A DNA stretch of 39,281 nt from contig JAFWQE010000140.1 of the NCBI GenBank assembly GCA_017509155.1, positions 1 through 39,281 of the forward strand. The letters run 5' to 3'. The notes under the pieces were generated by a model. The model did no database searches and was not told the origin of the DNA. It saw only the letters and a program-made list of their open reading frames with translations. The stretch comes from Prevotella sp. (GTDB lineage: Bacteria > Bacteroidota > Bacteroidia > Bacteroidales > Bacteroidaceae). Shown here one piece after another: positions 17,451 through 23,778 of this stretch. Within the stretch, counting starts at the first letter, position 1. The number at the start of each line of letters is the position of its first letter. A program made the position numbers and the translations under genes.

Positions 17451-17480
17451 TTTTCTCCACTTTCCCCCACTTTTCCCCAC
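17451..17480 (-). promoter_or_regulatory. MraZ operator: three TGGRG boxes at 10-bp spacing
   Basis: Read on the minus strand, GTGGGGAAAA, GTGGGGGAAA and GTGGAGAAAA follow each other directly (17480-17471, 17470-17461, 17460-17451). The boxes TGGGG, TGGGG and TGGAG are separated by 5 nt each. E. coli MraZ is known to bind TGGGN repeats with 5-nt spacers. The boxes abut the -7 element, so MraZ binding would cover the polymerase site. The match of spacing and motif is direct; repression is inferred. Confidence 0.8.
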
Positions 17481-17778
17481 TTTTTTACTAAAAAGCGGAA
17501 AATTTCTTGATTTTAACATTTGTTTACTACGGTAGATGCGTCATCCGACGGTGTAATCTGACTACGATTACTCGTCCAATGTACCTCCAACACCCATTTG
17601 TTTCTCACTCAGAAGCGGGGCGTGGTAAAACCACGAAAAGCATGAAAGCCGAGTGTGGCATCAACAGGCACCAGCCAGACGCCAGCCGACTGGTGAAACG
17701 GCTCATCGCAGAAAAACAACGGCGAATCGGGAGAAAAGAAAACCGTGATGAAGGAACTACGACAGCGCGGATAAAAGC

Positions 17779-17836
17779 AAAAAATCGTAAAACACCCACT
17801 TTTTTCTGAAAAAAGGAAAGTGTTTTGCGATTTTTT
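17779..17836. terminator. Bidirectional hairpin with A/T tracts
   Basis: AAAAAATCGTAAAACAC (17779-17795) pairs with GTGTTTTGCGATTTTTT (17820-17836), one G-T pair excepted, and the inner part CTTTTTT/AAAAAAG extends the stem. Read in either direction the structure ends in a T-rich tract, the form of a bidirectional terminator. Yet it lies upstream of divergent genes and just before the promoter of the plus-strand gene. It may end a short RNA or insulate the two transcription units. AT-rich stems are weaker than GC stems, so termination is not certain. Confidence 0.55.
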
Positions 17837-17839
17837 GTG

Positions 17840-17847
17840 TACTTTTG
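17840..17847 (+). promoter_or_regulatory. -7 element before the acyltransferase genes
   Basis: TACTTTTG matches TAnnTTTG and lies 17 nt before the ATG at 17865. The nearest TTTG upstream (17824-17827) is only 12 nt away, shorter than the usual 19-20, so the -33 element is unclear. Confidence 0.55.
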
Positions 17848-17864
17848 CAAGATATTAGGCAACA

Positions 17865-18707
17865 ATGGCAGAAATCAGCAAGAAAACAATTGACATCGAC
17901 CAAGTGCTCAGGAGCAAAATGGGCAGCAAGGCGAAGTGGGTGCCGCGCCCGGCGGTGAGCTGGCTAAAGCGCATCATCCATCAGGATGAAGTGAACAGCT
18001 TCCTGTGGGAAAGTCGCGAACTAACGGGCACGCCTTGGCTGGAAGCCTGCGTGAAGTATCTGGAAATGGACCTGCATGTAGAAGGCCTTGAGAACCTGCC
18101 TTCACCCGACGACGGCCGTCTCTACACCTTTGTGTCGAACCACCCGCTGGGGGGCATCGACGGCGTAGCCCTCGGCAGCATCATCGGCCGCCACTATGAC
18201 GACCGCTTCCGCTATCTGGTGAACGACCTGCTGATGAACCTTCCCGGCCTGGCACCGCTCTGCATTCCCATCAACAAGACGGGTTCGCAGAGCCGCGCAT
18301 TCCCGGCCATGGTGGAGGCGGGCTTCCAGAGCCAGAACCACATGCTGATGTTCCCGGCCGGTCTTTGCTCACGCAAGCAGAACGGACAGATCAGAGACTT
18401 GCCATGGAAAAAGACATTCGTGTCGAAGAGCGTGGAGTATCAGCGCGACGTGGTTCCCATCCACTTCGGCGGACATAACTCCGAGAAGTTCTATCGCATA
18501 GCAAATATCGGTGACCGGTTCAAGCTGAAGTTCACCATCGCCACCCTGTGGCTCGTCGACGAGATGTACAAGAACGTGGGCAAATCGTTCACCATCACCA
18601 TCGGCAAGCCCATCCCCTGGCAGACGTTCGACCGCTCGAAGACGCCCACGCAATGGGCACAGTGGGTGCAGGACCGCGTCTACGAACTCCCCACCGACAA
18701 GCGCTGA
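17865..18707 (+). CDS. glsA: PlsC-like O-acyltransferase, probable GlsA
   Basis: Probable inner-membrane-associated acyltransferase of the lysophospholipid acyltransferase superfamily. In Bacteroides a PlsC-like protein (GlsA) and a GNAT-like protein (GlsB) encoded together make glycine lipids: GlsB N-acylates glycine and GlsA adds the O-linked acyl chain. The 280-residue product shows FVSNHPLGGIDG, with His93 and Asp99 as the likely catalytic pair (five residues between them, not the usual four). FPAGLCSR at 163-170 stands at the place of the second PlsC motif, and a VVPIHFGG strand follows. No membrane segment is obvious. The next gene, 43 bp on, encodes the GNAT partner, which is the main support for the GlsA call over a general hemolysin-like acyltransferase. 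Confidence 0.75.
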   Translation: MAEISKKTIDIDQVLRSKMGSKAKWVPRPAVSWLKRIIHQDEVNSFLWESRELTGTPWLEACVKYLEMDLHVEGLENLPSPDDGRLYTFVSNHPLGGIDGVALGSIIGRHYDDRFRYLVNDLLMNLPGLAPLCIPINKTGSQSRAFPAMVEAGFQSQNHMLMFPAGLCSRKQNGQIRDLPWKKTFVSKSVEYQRDVVPIHFGGHNSEKFYRIANIGDRFKLKFTIATLWLVDEMYKNVGKSFTITIGKPIPWQTFDRSKTPTQWAQWVQDRVYELPTDKR

Positions 18708-18750
18708 CCCCAGCAGGCACCATACAAATCCATCAAAAAGCAAACAACTC

Positions 18751-19746
18751 ATGGATCAACCCATCATCGCACCCATCAGCAAAGAGCTGCTCAAGAGCGA
18801 ACTCACTCCTGAAAGACAGCTGCGAATGACCAATAAGAGTCACAACGAGATCTACGTCATCACCGCCCACGAGGCTCCCAACGTGATGCTGGAGATTGGC
18901 CGTCTTCGCGAGATTGCCTTCAGAGAAGCCGGCGGTGGAACTGGCAAAGAGACCGACATCGACGAGTTCGACACCTGCGAGAACTGCTACAAGCAACTCA
19001 TCGTGTGGAATCCTGAAGAAGAGGAAATCATCGGAGGCTACCGATATCTGCTGGGCACCAACTGGAAACTCGACGACAAAGGGCAGCCCATCCTGGCCAC
19101 AAGCCACATGTTCCACTTCTCAGAGAAGTTCCTCCGCGAATACATGCCCTACACCGTGGAACTGGGACGTTCGTTCGTGTCGCTTGAATACCAGAACGTG
19201 CAGCGCAACTCGAAAAGCATCTTCGCCCTCGACAACTTGTGGGACGGTCTGGGCGCGCTCACCGTCCTCTTTCCCAACGTTCGCTACTTCTTCGGAAAGA
19301 TGACCATGTACCCAAGCTACATCCGCAAGGGCCGCGACATGATTCTCTACTTCCTGAAGAAGCATTTCGACGACAAGGAGAACCTCATAACGCCGATGAA
19401 ACCGCTGAAAATTGAAGCTGACCCGAAGGAGCTGGAGGCCCTTTTCTGCGGCAAGGACTTCAAGGAAGACTACCGCATCCTGAACCGCGAGATTCGCAAC
19501 ATGGGCTACAACATCCCCCCGCTGGTGAACGCCTACATGGGTCTCTCGCCCACCATGAAGCTCTTCGGCACTGCCATCAACGACGGGTTTGGCGACGTGG
19601 AGGAGACAGGCATCCTCATCGCCGTGGACGAAATACTGGAGCAGAAACGCGTGCGCCACATCGATTCCTTCATAGCCGAGCACCCCGAAGCACTCCACAT
19701 CACCAGCGGTGCCAACAAAGTCATCTACAAGGAAAAGAAAGCCTGA
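18751..19746 (+). CDS. glsB: GNAT-family N-acyltransferase, probable GlsB
   Basis: Predicted GNAT-fold N-acyltransferase related to the ornithine-lipid enzyme OlsB and to the N-acyl synthases behind commendamide and glycine lipids in Bacteroides. Visible are LREIAFREAGGGTGKETDIDEFD near 52-74, the EIIGGYRYLLG strand (92-102) and the family motif ELGRSFVSLEYQ (137-148). The C-terminal third (YMGLSPTMKLFGTAINDGFGDVEETGILI) is also typical. It is 331 residues with no signal peptide or membrane segment. Partner order here is O-acyltransferase first, then N-acyltransferase. Substrate (glycine or another amino acid) cannot be read from the sequence. Confidence 0.78.
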   Translation: MDQPIIAPISKELLKSELTPERQLRMTNKSHNEIYVITAHEAPNVMLEIGRLREIAFREAGGGTGKETDIDEFDTCENCYKQLIVWNPEEEEIIGGYRYLLGTNWKLDDKGQPILATSHMFHFSEKFLREYMPYTVELGRSFVSLEYQNVQRNSKSIFALDNLWDGLGALTVLFPNVRYFFGKMTMYPSYIRKGRDMILYFLKKHFDDKENLITPMKPLKIEADPKELEALFCGKDFKEDYRILNREIRNMGYNIPPLVNAYMGLSPTMKLFGTAINDGFGDVEETGILIAVDEILEQKRVRHIDSFIAEHPEALHITSGANKVIYKEKKA

Positions 19747-19802
19747 CAACCACAATGTCTGTCGCAACACATAGCGCGCGAAGGCATTAGAAACGATATT
19801 TC

Positions 19803-19872
19803 ACAACGAATGACGCGAACTTCACGAAAGGCACACAGCCAGCATCTTCGTGAACTTCGCGTCATTCGTTGT
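19803..19872. repeat. 26-bp-arm inverted repeat after glsB
   Basis: ACAACGAATGACGCGAACTT (start of arm, 19803-19828) pairs with 19847-19872 over 26 positions with one mismatch, around an 18-nt loop. It starts 56 bp after the glsB stop, so it could act as terminator or 3'-end stabiliser, but only CTTTAT follows, not a proper T-tract. The words GACGCGAA and CTTCGCGTCATTCG are of a kind common between genes in this group. Confidence 0.75.
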
Positions 19873-19910
19873 CTTTATAAAAGACGAATATCGGAGCCTT
19901 GGCGCTATGC

Positions 19911-19932
19911 GGGCGGATACGCTGATCCGCCC
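19911..19932. repeat. Short palindrome GGGCGGAT/ATCCGCCC
   Basis: GGGCGGAT (19911-19918) and ATCCGCCC (19925-19932) form an 8-bp perfect stem with loop ACGCTG, followed by TACAAAAAG. It is one of the series of GGAT/ATCC palindromes in the intergenic DNA of this window. Function unknown. Confidence 0.6.
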
Positions 19933-20125
19933 TACAAAAAGCTTGATTCTTGCTATAAATCTTGGTCGTTCCGATAGACGAAAAGAAAACTATTGCTGTC
20001 CACTAAAAACATCGCCTTTTACCTCCCACGCTCTTATCCATCAGTGTTTCGGACACAAAGCAGAATATGGTGCCGACAACGAATTTGACGAATAAGAAGA
20101 ATGGCTTAGCCTTAGAAACAAAAAA

Positions 20126-20191
20126 ATCCGTGAATCCGTGCAATCCGTGTTCATAAAACAAACGAACACGGATGACTCGGATTCAACGGAT
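20126..20191. repeat. Imperfect inverted repeat of ATCCGTG words
   Basis: The left arm 20126-20152 has three ATCCGTG-like words and ends AATCCGTGTTC. The right arm 20164-20191 begins GAACACGGAT and mirrors it with several mismatches. The loop is about 11 nt. It belongs to the dispersed hairpins of this gene-free block; no gene runs through it. Confidence 0.6.
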
Positions 20192-20236
20192 ATCGGGGTT
20201 CGGCTTGTCAAAGTCTCGAAGAGACGAAAGAACACA

Positions 20237-20398
20237 GACGGGGGTGTTAGCCCCCGGGTAATGATCCGACAACAAAGGAAGCCCCGAAGGGGCGACAGAG
20301 ACCAAAGATAACTGATACTTAACAAATAACACGTTCTGTCGCCCTTTCGGGGCTGGAAAACTATGGATGATGATAGACCAGGGGCTGGCACCCCTGTC
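20237..20398. repeat. 162-bp nested inverted-repeat element
   Basis: Two pairs of arms are nested. The outer arms, 20237-20255 and 20380-20398 (GACGGGGGTGTTAGCCCCC against the complement of AGGGGCTGGCACCCCTGTC), pair with a few mismatches. The inner arms, 20280-20299 and 20335-20354 (AGCCCCGAAGGGGCGACAGA and its complement), pair with one mismatch. The inner arm is itself palindromic (GCCCCGAAGGGGC). The core between the inner arms is AT-rich. There is no transposase; a REP-like or MITE-like element is possible. Confidence 0.65.
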
Positions 20399-20409
20399 TG
20401 TCATCTATC

Positions 20410-20426
20410 GCACCTTCGGTGCTTTT
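20410..20426 (+). terminator. Small GCACC-TTC-GGTGC hairpin with T-tract
   Basis: GCACC and GGTGC flank TTC and are followed directly by TTTT, the form of a short intrinsic terminator on the plus strand. It closes the nested inverted-repeat element just before it. No gene upstream within 600 bp would use it, so it may end a transcript from the element or be chance. Confidence 0.45.
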
Positions 20427-20522
20427 CCCAGGACACTAATAAAAGAATACATTATAAGCATCAGGAAAAAACTCCGTAAAACACTAACAATCTGCAGCTT
20501 AAGCAAAAGAACCGTGTTCCAA

Positions 20523-20627
20523 TTTGGTTGTTTGGCCGGTTTTCGTTTGGTTGTTTGGCCGTATTTCGTTTGGTTGTTTGGCCGGTTTTCATTCGGTTGT
20601 TTGGCGGCGTTTTGTTCGGTTATTTGG
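20523..20627. repeat. 23-bp tandem repeat, TTTGGTTG-type
   Basis: Four units in register (20523-20545, 20546-20568, 20569-20591, 20592-20614) and a partial fifth share TTTGGTTGTTTGGCC followed by a T-rich end and CG. The unit resembles, in its GGC-GGTTTT core, the 22-nt units that follow at 20651. The minus-strand frame through it (20405-20749) would encode a repetitive Asn/Gln/Lys peptide without family likeness and is rejected as a gene. Confidence 0.85.
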
Positions 20628-20650
20628 TGCCTGAAAACGCAGAAGAGGAG

Positions 20651-20914
20651 GACGAAACTGGCGGTTTCTAAGTGAAATATTGACAGTTTCGGGAAACAAA
20701 ACTGACGGTTTCGGGAAACAAAGCCATTGGATTTGTTGAACGAATCCATTGATTTTGTTCAACGATTTCAATGGAATTGTTCAACGATTTCAATGGAATC
20801 GTTTCGGAAAACTGGCGGTTTTGTCGCAAAAAACTGGCGGTTTTGTTGCAGAAAAATGGCGGATTAATTGCGGATAATTGGCGGGTTTATTGCAGGAAAA
20901 TGGTGGTTGCGGCC
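20651..20914. repeat. 22-nt-period dyad array, locus 1 (12 units)
   Basis: Twelve consecutive blocks of exactly 22 nt (20651, 20673, 20695, 20717 and so on to 20893) share an A-rich left half, a variable core and a T-rich right half. Units 1-3 have TGGCGG, TGACAG or TGACGG cores. Units 4-7 (20717-20804) have CCATTGG/CAATGG cores, for example AACGAATCCATTGATTTTG. Units 8-12 return to ACTGGCGG or TGGCGG cores. Bases differ between units while the spacing does not change. 22 is not a multiple of three, so this is not protein repeat. The array ends 65 bp before the dgt stop codon. A second array of the same design lies at 37827-38046. Confidence 0.85.
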
Positions 20915-20979
20915 GAGAGCGCGGGCGTTCTCGACCACTGAGACTATTGTGCGGACGGGGTGAAAGGGCAAGAGGGAGG

Positions 20980-22317
20980 CTACACGATGGGAAGACTGAT
21001 GCCGTTGATTTTCTGGTAGATGTCGAGGGCGTAGACGTCGGTCATGCCGGTAATGTAGTCGATCATGGCCATGATGCGGGTCTCCAGGTCGGGACTGTCG
21101 ATGCTGTACTGGCTACTGACGCGCTGAATGAGCTGGCGCGAATAGAAGCGGTCGGGATGCACGGCGGCCTCGATCATGGCCCCCATCAGCGTGTCGATGA
21201 TGCGGAAACCCGAGAGCTCGACGTCGAGGACGGGCTTGCTACGGTAGATTTTCCTCACGGAGAGTTCGGAGCAGCGACAGTAGGCCTCGCGCTGCAATTC
21301 GGGAATGTGGTCGATGAGCGAGTGGCTGAAGGTGCCGCTGAGGATGTCTTCCTCGTGCTCCACGAAGGTCTGGGCACACTCCTGCTCCAGTTTGCCAATG
21401 GCACAGGAGCGCAGGTAGACCACCTTCTCGTTGTCGTCGTCGATGCCCTCGTCGGTGATGCGCTGACGGATGTGCTGCTGCGTGGTCTCGTCGAAGAAGC
21501 CGAGCAGCAAGCGCTCCGTCTCGTCGTAGGACAGGATGCGCAGCTTGTGGGCGTCTTCGATGTCCATGATTTCGTAGCAAATATCGTCGGCTGCCTCGAC
21601 GAGATAGACGAGTGGATGGCGCACATATTGCAGTGGCTCGCCTGGTTGCGAGGTGCAAAAAATGCCCATTTCATCGGCGATTCGCTGGTATATGGGCCTG
21701 TCGACCTCGAAGAATCCGAACTTCCCCTTCTTGCCGGCGGCCGACGACGAGCAGGGGTATTTCACGATGCTGGCCAGCATGGAGTAGGTCATGACGAAGC
21801 CTCCCTCGCGGCGCCCCTTGAAACGGTGCGTGAGCAGGTGGAAGGCGTTGGCGTTTCCCTCGAAGTGGGTGACATCGTTCCAGAAAGCCGGCGACACCTC
21901 GCGCTGCAGGCTCTGCCCGGGTCCCTCGCGGAAGAACGCCTGTATGGCCTTCTCGCCCGAATGGCCGAAGGGCGGATTGCCCATGTCGTGGGCCAGACAG
22001 GCGGTGCTCACGATGGTGCCTATCTGCGGAAAGAGCGTCTCCCTGAGCTCGGGTCGTCGCTGCATGATGGCGTGGGCCACGTCGTTGCCCAGCGACATGC
22101 CGACGCTGGCCACCTCGAGAGAATGGGTGAGGCGGTTGTGCACGAAGACGCTGCCCGGCAGGGGGAACACCTGGGTCTTGTTCTGAAGGCGGCGGAAGGG
22201 TGCCGAGAAGATGAGGCGATCGTAGTCGCGCTTGAACTCAGAGCGCTCGTCGTGGCGCTCAGTGTGGCGGCTCTCCTGGCCCAGCCGCTTCGAGGTGATA
22301 AGCTGTTTCCAATCCAT
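20980..22317 (-). CDS. dgt: Deoxynucleoside triphosphate triphosphohydrolase (dGTPase-like)
   Basis: HD-domain enzyme that removes triphosphate from dNTPs, giving deoxynucleosides; members of this family prefer dGTP or are allosterically controlled by dNTPs. Visible are FRRLQNKTQVFPL (41-53), RLTHSLEVASVG with His65, and CLAHDMGNPPFGHSGE with His110-Asp111, the HD metal site; YLVEAADDICYEIMDIEDA follows with the third Asp. The frame is open 264 nt further upstream. I start at the ATG 22315-22317 because the conserved MDWKQLITSKRLG begins there and a -7 box lies just upstream. The product is 445 residues, normal for the long form. It diverges from the lipoprotein-dut operon. Confidence 0.94.
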   Translation of the reverse strand: MDWKQLITSKRLGQESRHTERHDERSEFKRDYDRLIFSAPFRRLQNKTQVFPLPGSVFVHNRLTHSLEVASVGMSLGNDVAHAIMQRRPELRETLFPQIGTIVSTACLAHDMGNPPFGHSGEKAIQAFFREGPGQSLQREVSPAFWNDVTHFEGNANAFHLLTHRFKGRREGGFVMTYSMLASIVKYPCSSSAAGKKGKFGFFEVDRPIYQRIADEMGIFCTSQPGEPLQYVRHPLVYLVEAADDICYEIMDIEDAHKLRILSYDETERLLLGFFDETTQQHIRQRITDEGIDDDNEKVVYLRSCAIGKLEQECAQTFVEHEEDILSGTFSHSLIDHIPELQREAYCRCSELSVRKIYRSKPVLDVELSGFRIIDTLMGAMIEAAVHPDRFYSRQLIQRVSSQYSIDSPDLETRIMAMIDYITGMTDVYALDIYQKINGISLPIV

Positions 22318-22325
22318 AACAGCTG

Positions 22326-22333
22326 CAAAAATA
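22326..22333 (-). promoter_or_regulatory. -7 element of dgt
   Basis: On the minus strand TATTTTTG fits TAnnTTTG, 8 nt before the chosen ATG at 22317, so the leader would be very short. No clear -33 TTTG is seen. It supports the shorter reading of the gene. Confidence 0.5.
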
Positions 22334-22405
22334 CGCATTATTTGGCGAAGCATGAAGAATGAAGCGTGAAGAATAGTTAATTGTTTTTCCTCTTGCGGCA
22401 AATGT

Positions 22406-22437
22406 TTTGGCCACGGTATTGTTTTTTTGTATTTTTG
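22406..22437 (+). promoter_or_regulatory. Promoter of the lipoprotein-dut operon
   Basis: TTTG at 22406-22409 and TATTTTTG at 22430-22437 are 20 nt apart, close to the Bacteroidota consensus TTTG-N19-TAnnTTTG. The ATG of the first gene follows 50 nt downstream. It stands back to back with the dgt -7 box, about 100 bp away. Confidence 0.7.
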
Positions 22438-22487
22438 CACGGTAAAAAGAAGAAGAAGGAGGACGACAGATAGAAATCGGTATAGAA

Positions 22488-23285
22488 ATGAAACATCTGA
22501 CCTATATATGGCTGACCCTTCTGGCAGCCATGCTGACCGCTTGCGGCGACGACGACGAACCCGTGAGAGGCGGATTGCCATTCAGCCTCGAGCTGAAGGC
22601 CGAAGTGGTGGAGGGATACACCCAGCGACAGCCCATCTACACGGGCAATGGCGACTACACCATCAGCATGGCCGACCCGCAGATAGCCAGTGCCGAGTAT
22701 GTGCCCTCGAAAAGCGGGCTCGACTTCGGCGCCATCGTGGTGACCGGGCGCAAGCAGGGCTCCACGGTGATGACCGTCACCGACACGCAGGCCGGCAAGA
22801 GCCTCAACGTGGACCTGAAGGTGATTTCGTCCAACTTCCACATGGTGACGCCCGTCACGTCGGGCCACAAGGCGCTGGCGCACGACGTGGTGTGGTGCCT
22901 GGTGCCCAGCCAGAAAGCCGAGCGCGACGTGATGTTCTTCAGGAGCGACGGCGTAGGCCTGCACTTCCTGACGCGCGGCACCTATCGCACCGAAGACGAC
23001 GGCAAAGGCCACACAAGGCTCGTCATGAGCTACCCCATGGCGGCAAGCGACAGCACGCTGTCTACAGCCGCCGACGCGCCGATGACCATTCACCGGTTCC
23101 ATCTGGACGCAGCCTCGCCCACCGCCCTCAGCATTCTGACGGCCACTGCCCCACTCTCCACCGCCGACGCCTCGCAGACAGGCACGGTGGAACTGACCGA
23201 GGAGGTGTACGGAAGAAAGCTGGCCGCCAACATCGTCTACGGGCCGCTCTACCAGCTCATCATCCCCTTCGGCTATCTGGAATGA
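22488..23285 (+). CDS. Lipoprotein with Ig-like region, function unknown
   Basis: I do not recognise this protein. The signal peptide ends in the lipobox LTAC (Cys19), followed by Gly-Asp-Asp-Asp-Glu, an acidic start often seen on surface-exported Bacteroidota lipoproteins. Residues 45-112 (YTGNGDYTISMADPQIASAEYV ... VTGRKQGSTVMTVTD) resemble a bacterial Ig-like (BIG2-type) repeat by its alternation and GSTVMTVTD ending. The remaining 150 residues are beta-rich without a known motif. It is 265 residues and is the first gene of the run that leads through dut to the EnvC-like gene; a role in the envelope is inferred from the lipobox only. Confidence 0.8.
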   Translation: MKHLTYIWLTLLAAMLTACGDDDEPVRGGLPFSLELKAEVVEGYTQRQPIYTGNGDYTISMADPQIASAEYVPSKSGLDFGAIVVTGRKQGSTVMTVTDTQAGKSLNVDLKVISSNFHMVTPVTSGHKALAHDVVWCLVPSQKAERDVMFFRSDGVGLHFLTRGTYRTEDDGKGHTRLVMSYPMAASDSTLSTAADAPMTIHRFHLDAASPTALSILTATAPLSTADASQTGTVELTEEVYGRKLAANIVYGPLYQLIIPFGYLE

Positions 23286-23324
23286 GAGCCCGGAGGCATC
23301 AGAAACAGAAAAAAGAATGACATC

Positions 23325-23759
23325 ATGAAGATAAAAGTAGTGAACCGCGGGCATCAGCAACTGCCTGCCTACGCAACGCCCCAGAGCGCCGGCATGGACC
23401 TGCGCGCCAATCTGGACGAGCCCGTCGTGCTGCATCCGCTGGAACGGCGGCTCATCAAGACCGGACTGCACATCGCCTTGCCGCAGGGCTACGAGGCCCA
23501 GGTGAGACCTCGCAGCGGCCTGGCGCTCAAACACGGCATCACCGTGCTCAACACGCCTGGCACCATCGATGCCGACTACCGGGGCGAGATTGGCGTGTGC
23601 CTGGTCAACCTGTCGCAGGAAGACTTCACCGTGAACGACGGCGAACGCATCGCCCAGATGGTGATTGCCCGCCACGAACAGGCAGAATTCGAAGTGGTGG
23701 ACGAGCTCGACGAGACCGAACGCGGACAAGGCGGCTACGGACACACTGGCGTGAAATAA
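23325..23759 (+). CDS. dut: dUTP diphosphatase (dUTPase)
   Basis: Homotrimeric enzyme that hydrolyses dUTP to dUMP and pyrophosphate, keeping uracil out of DNA and feeding thymidylate synthesis. All five family motifs are present in 144 residues: AGMDLRA (22-28), [11 protein letters not shown] (61-71), [13 protein letters not shown] (79-91), GERIAQMVI (106-114) and the flexible C-terminal [10 protein letters not shown] (133-142). It is cytoplasmic. It lies 39 bp after the lipoprotein and 19 bp before the TPR gene; dut next to TPR, DUF4292 and M23 genes is, as I recall it, a conserved Bacteroidales arrangement. Confidence 0.98.
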   Translation: MKIKVVNRGHQQLPAYATPQSAGMDLRANLDEPVVLHPLERRLIKTGLHIALPQGYEAQVRPRSGLALKHGITVLNTPGTIDADYRGEIGVCLVNLSQEDFTVNDGERIAQMVIARHEQAEFEVVDELDETERGQGGYGHTGVK

Positions 23760-23778
23760 GGAGGCAAGCACGAAAAGA

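Larger units (their letters stand above)
17481..17864. other. Gene-free divergent region between mraZ and the acyltransferase pair
   Basis: No convincing gene lies here; the 100-codon frame at 17507-17809 has lysine/arginine-rich, family-less content and is probably chance. A small hairpin CGTGGT-AAA-ACCACG lies near 17624-17638. The strong inverted repeat at 17779-17836 and the glsA-like -7 box close the region. The left end holds the upstream side of the dcw promoter. Confidence 0.6.

Noticed and set aside
17507-17809. Plus-strand ORF of 100 codons between mraZ and glsA
   Set aside because: The content is Arg/Lys/Thr-rich and without motifs, it overlaps the terminator-like hairpin, and it begins inside the mraZ upstream region.
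20405-20749. Minus-strand ORF with an Asn/Gln/Lys repeat
   Set aside because: It is produced by reading through the 23-nt and 22-nt repeats; the frame shifts phase at each unit and has no homology that I recognise.
20651-20914. CRISPR-like array
   Set aside because: There are no identical repeats separated by unique spacers; the whole 22-nt block repeats with drift, and no cas genes are in the window.
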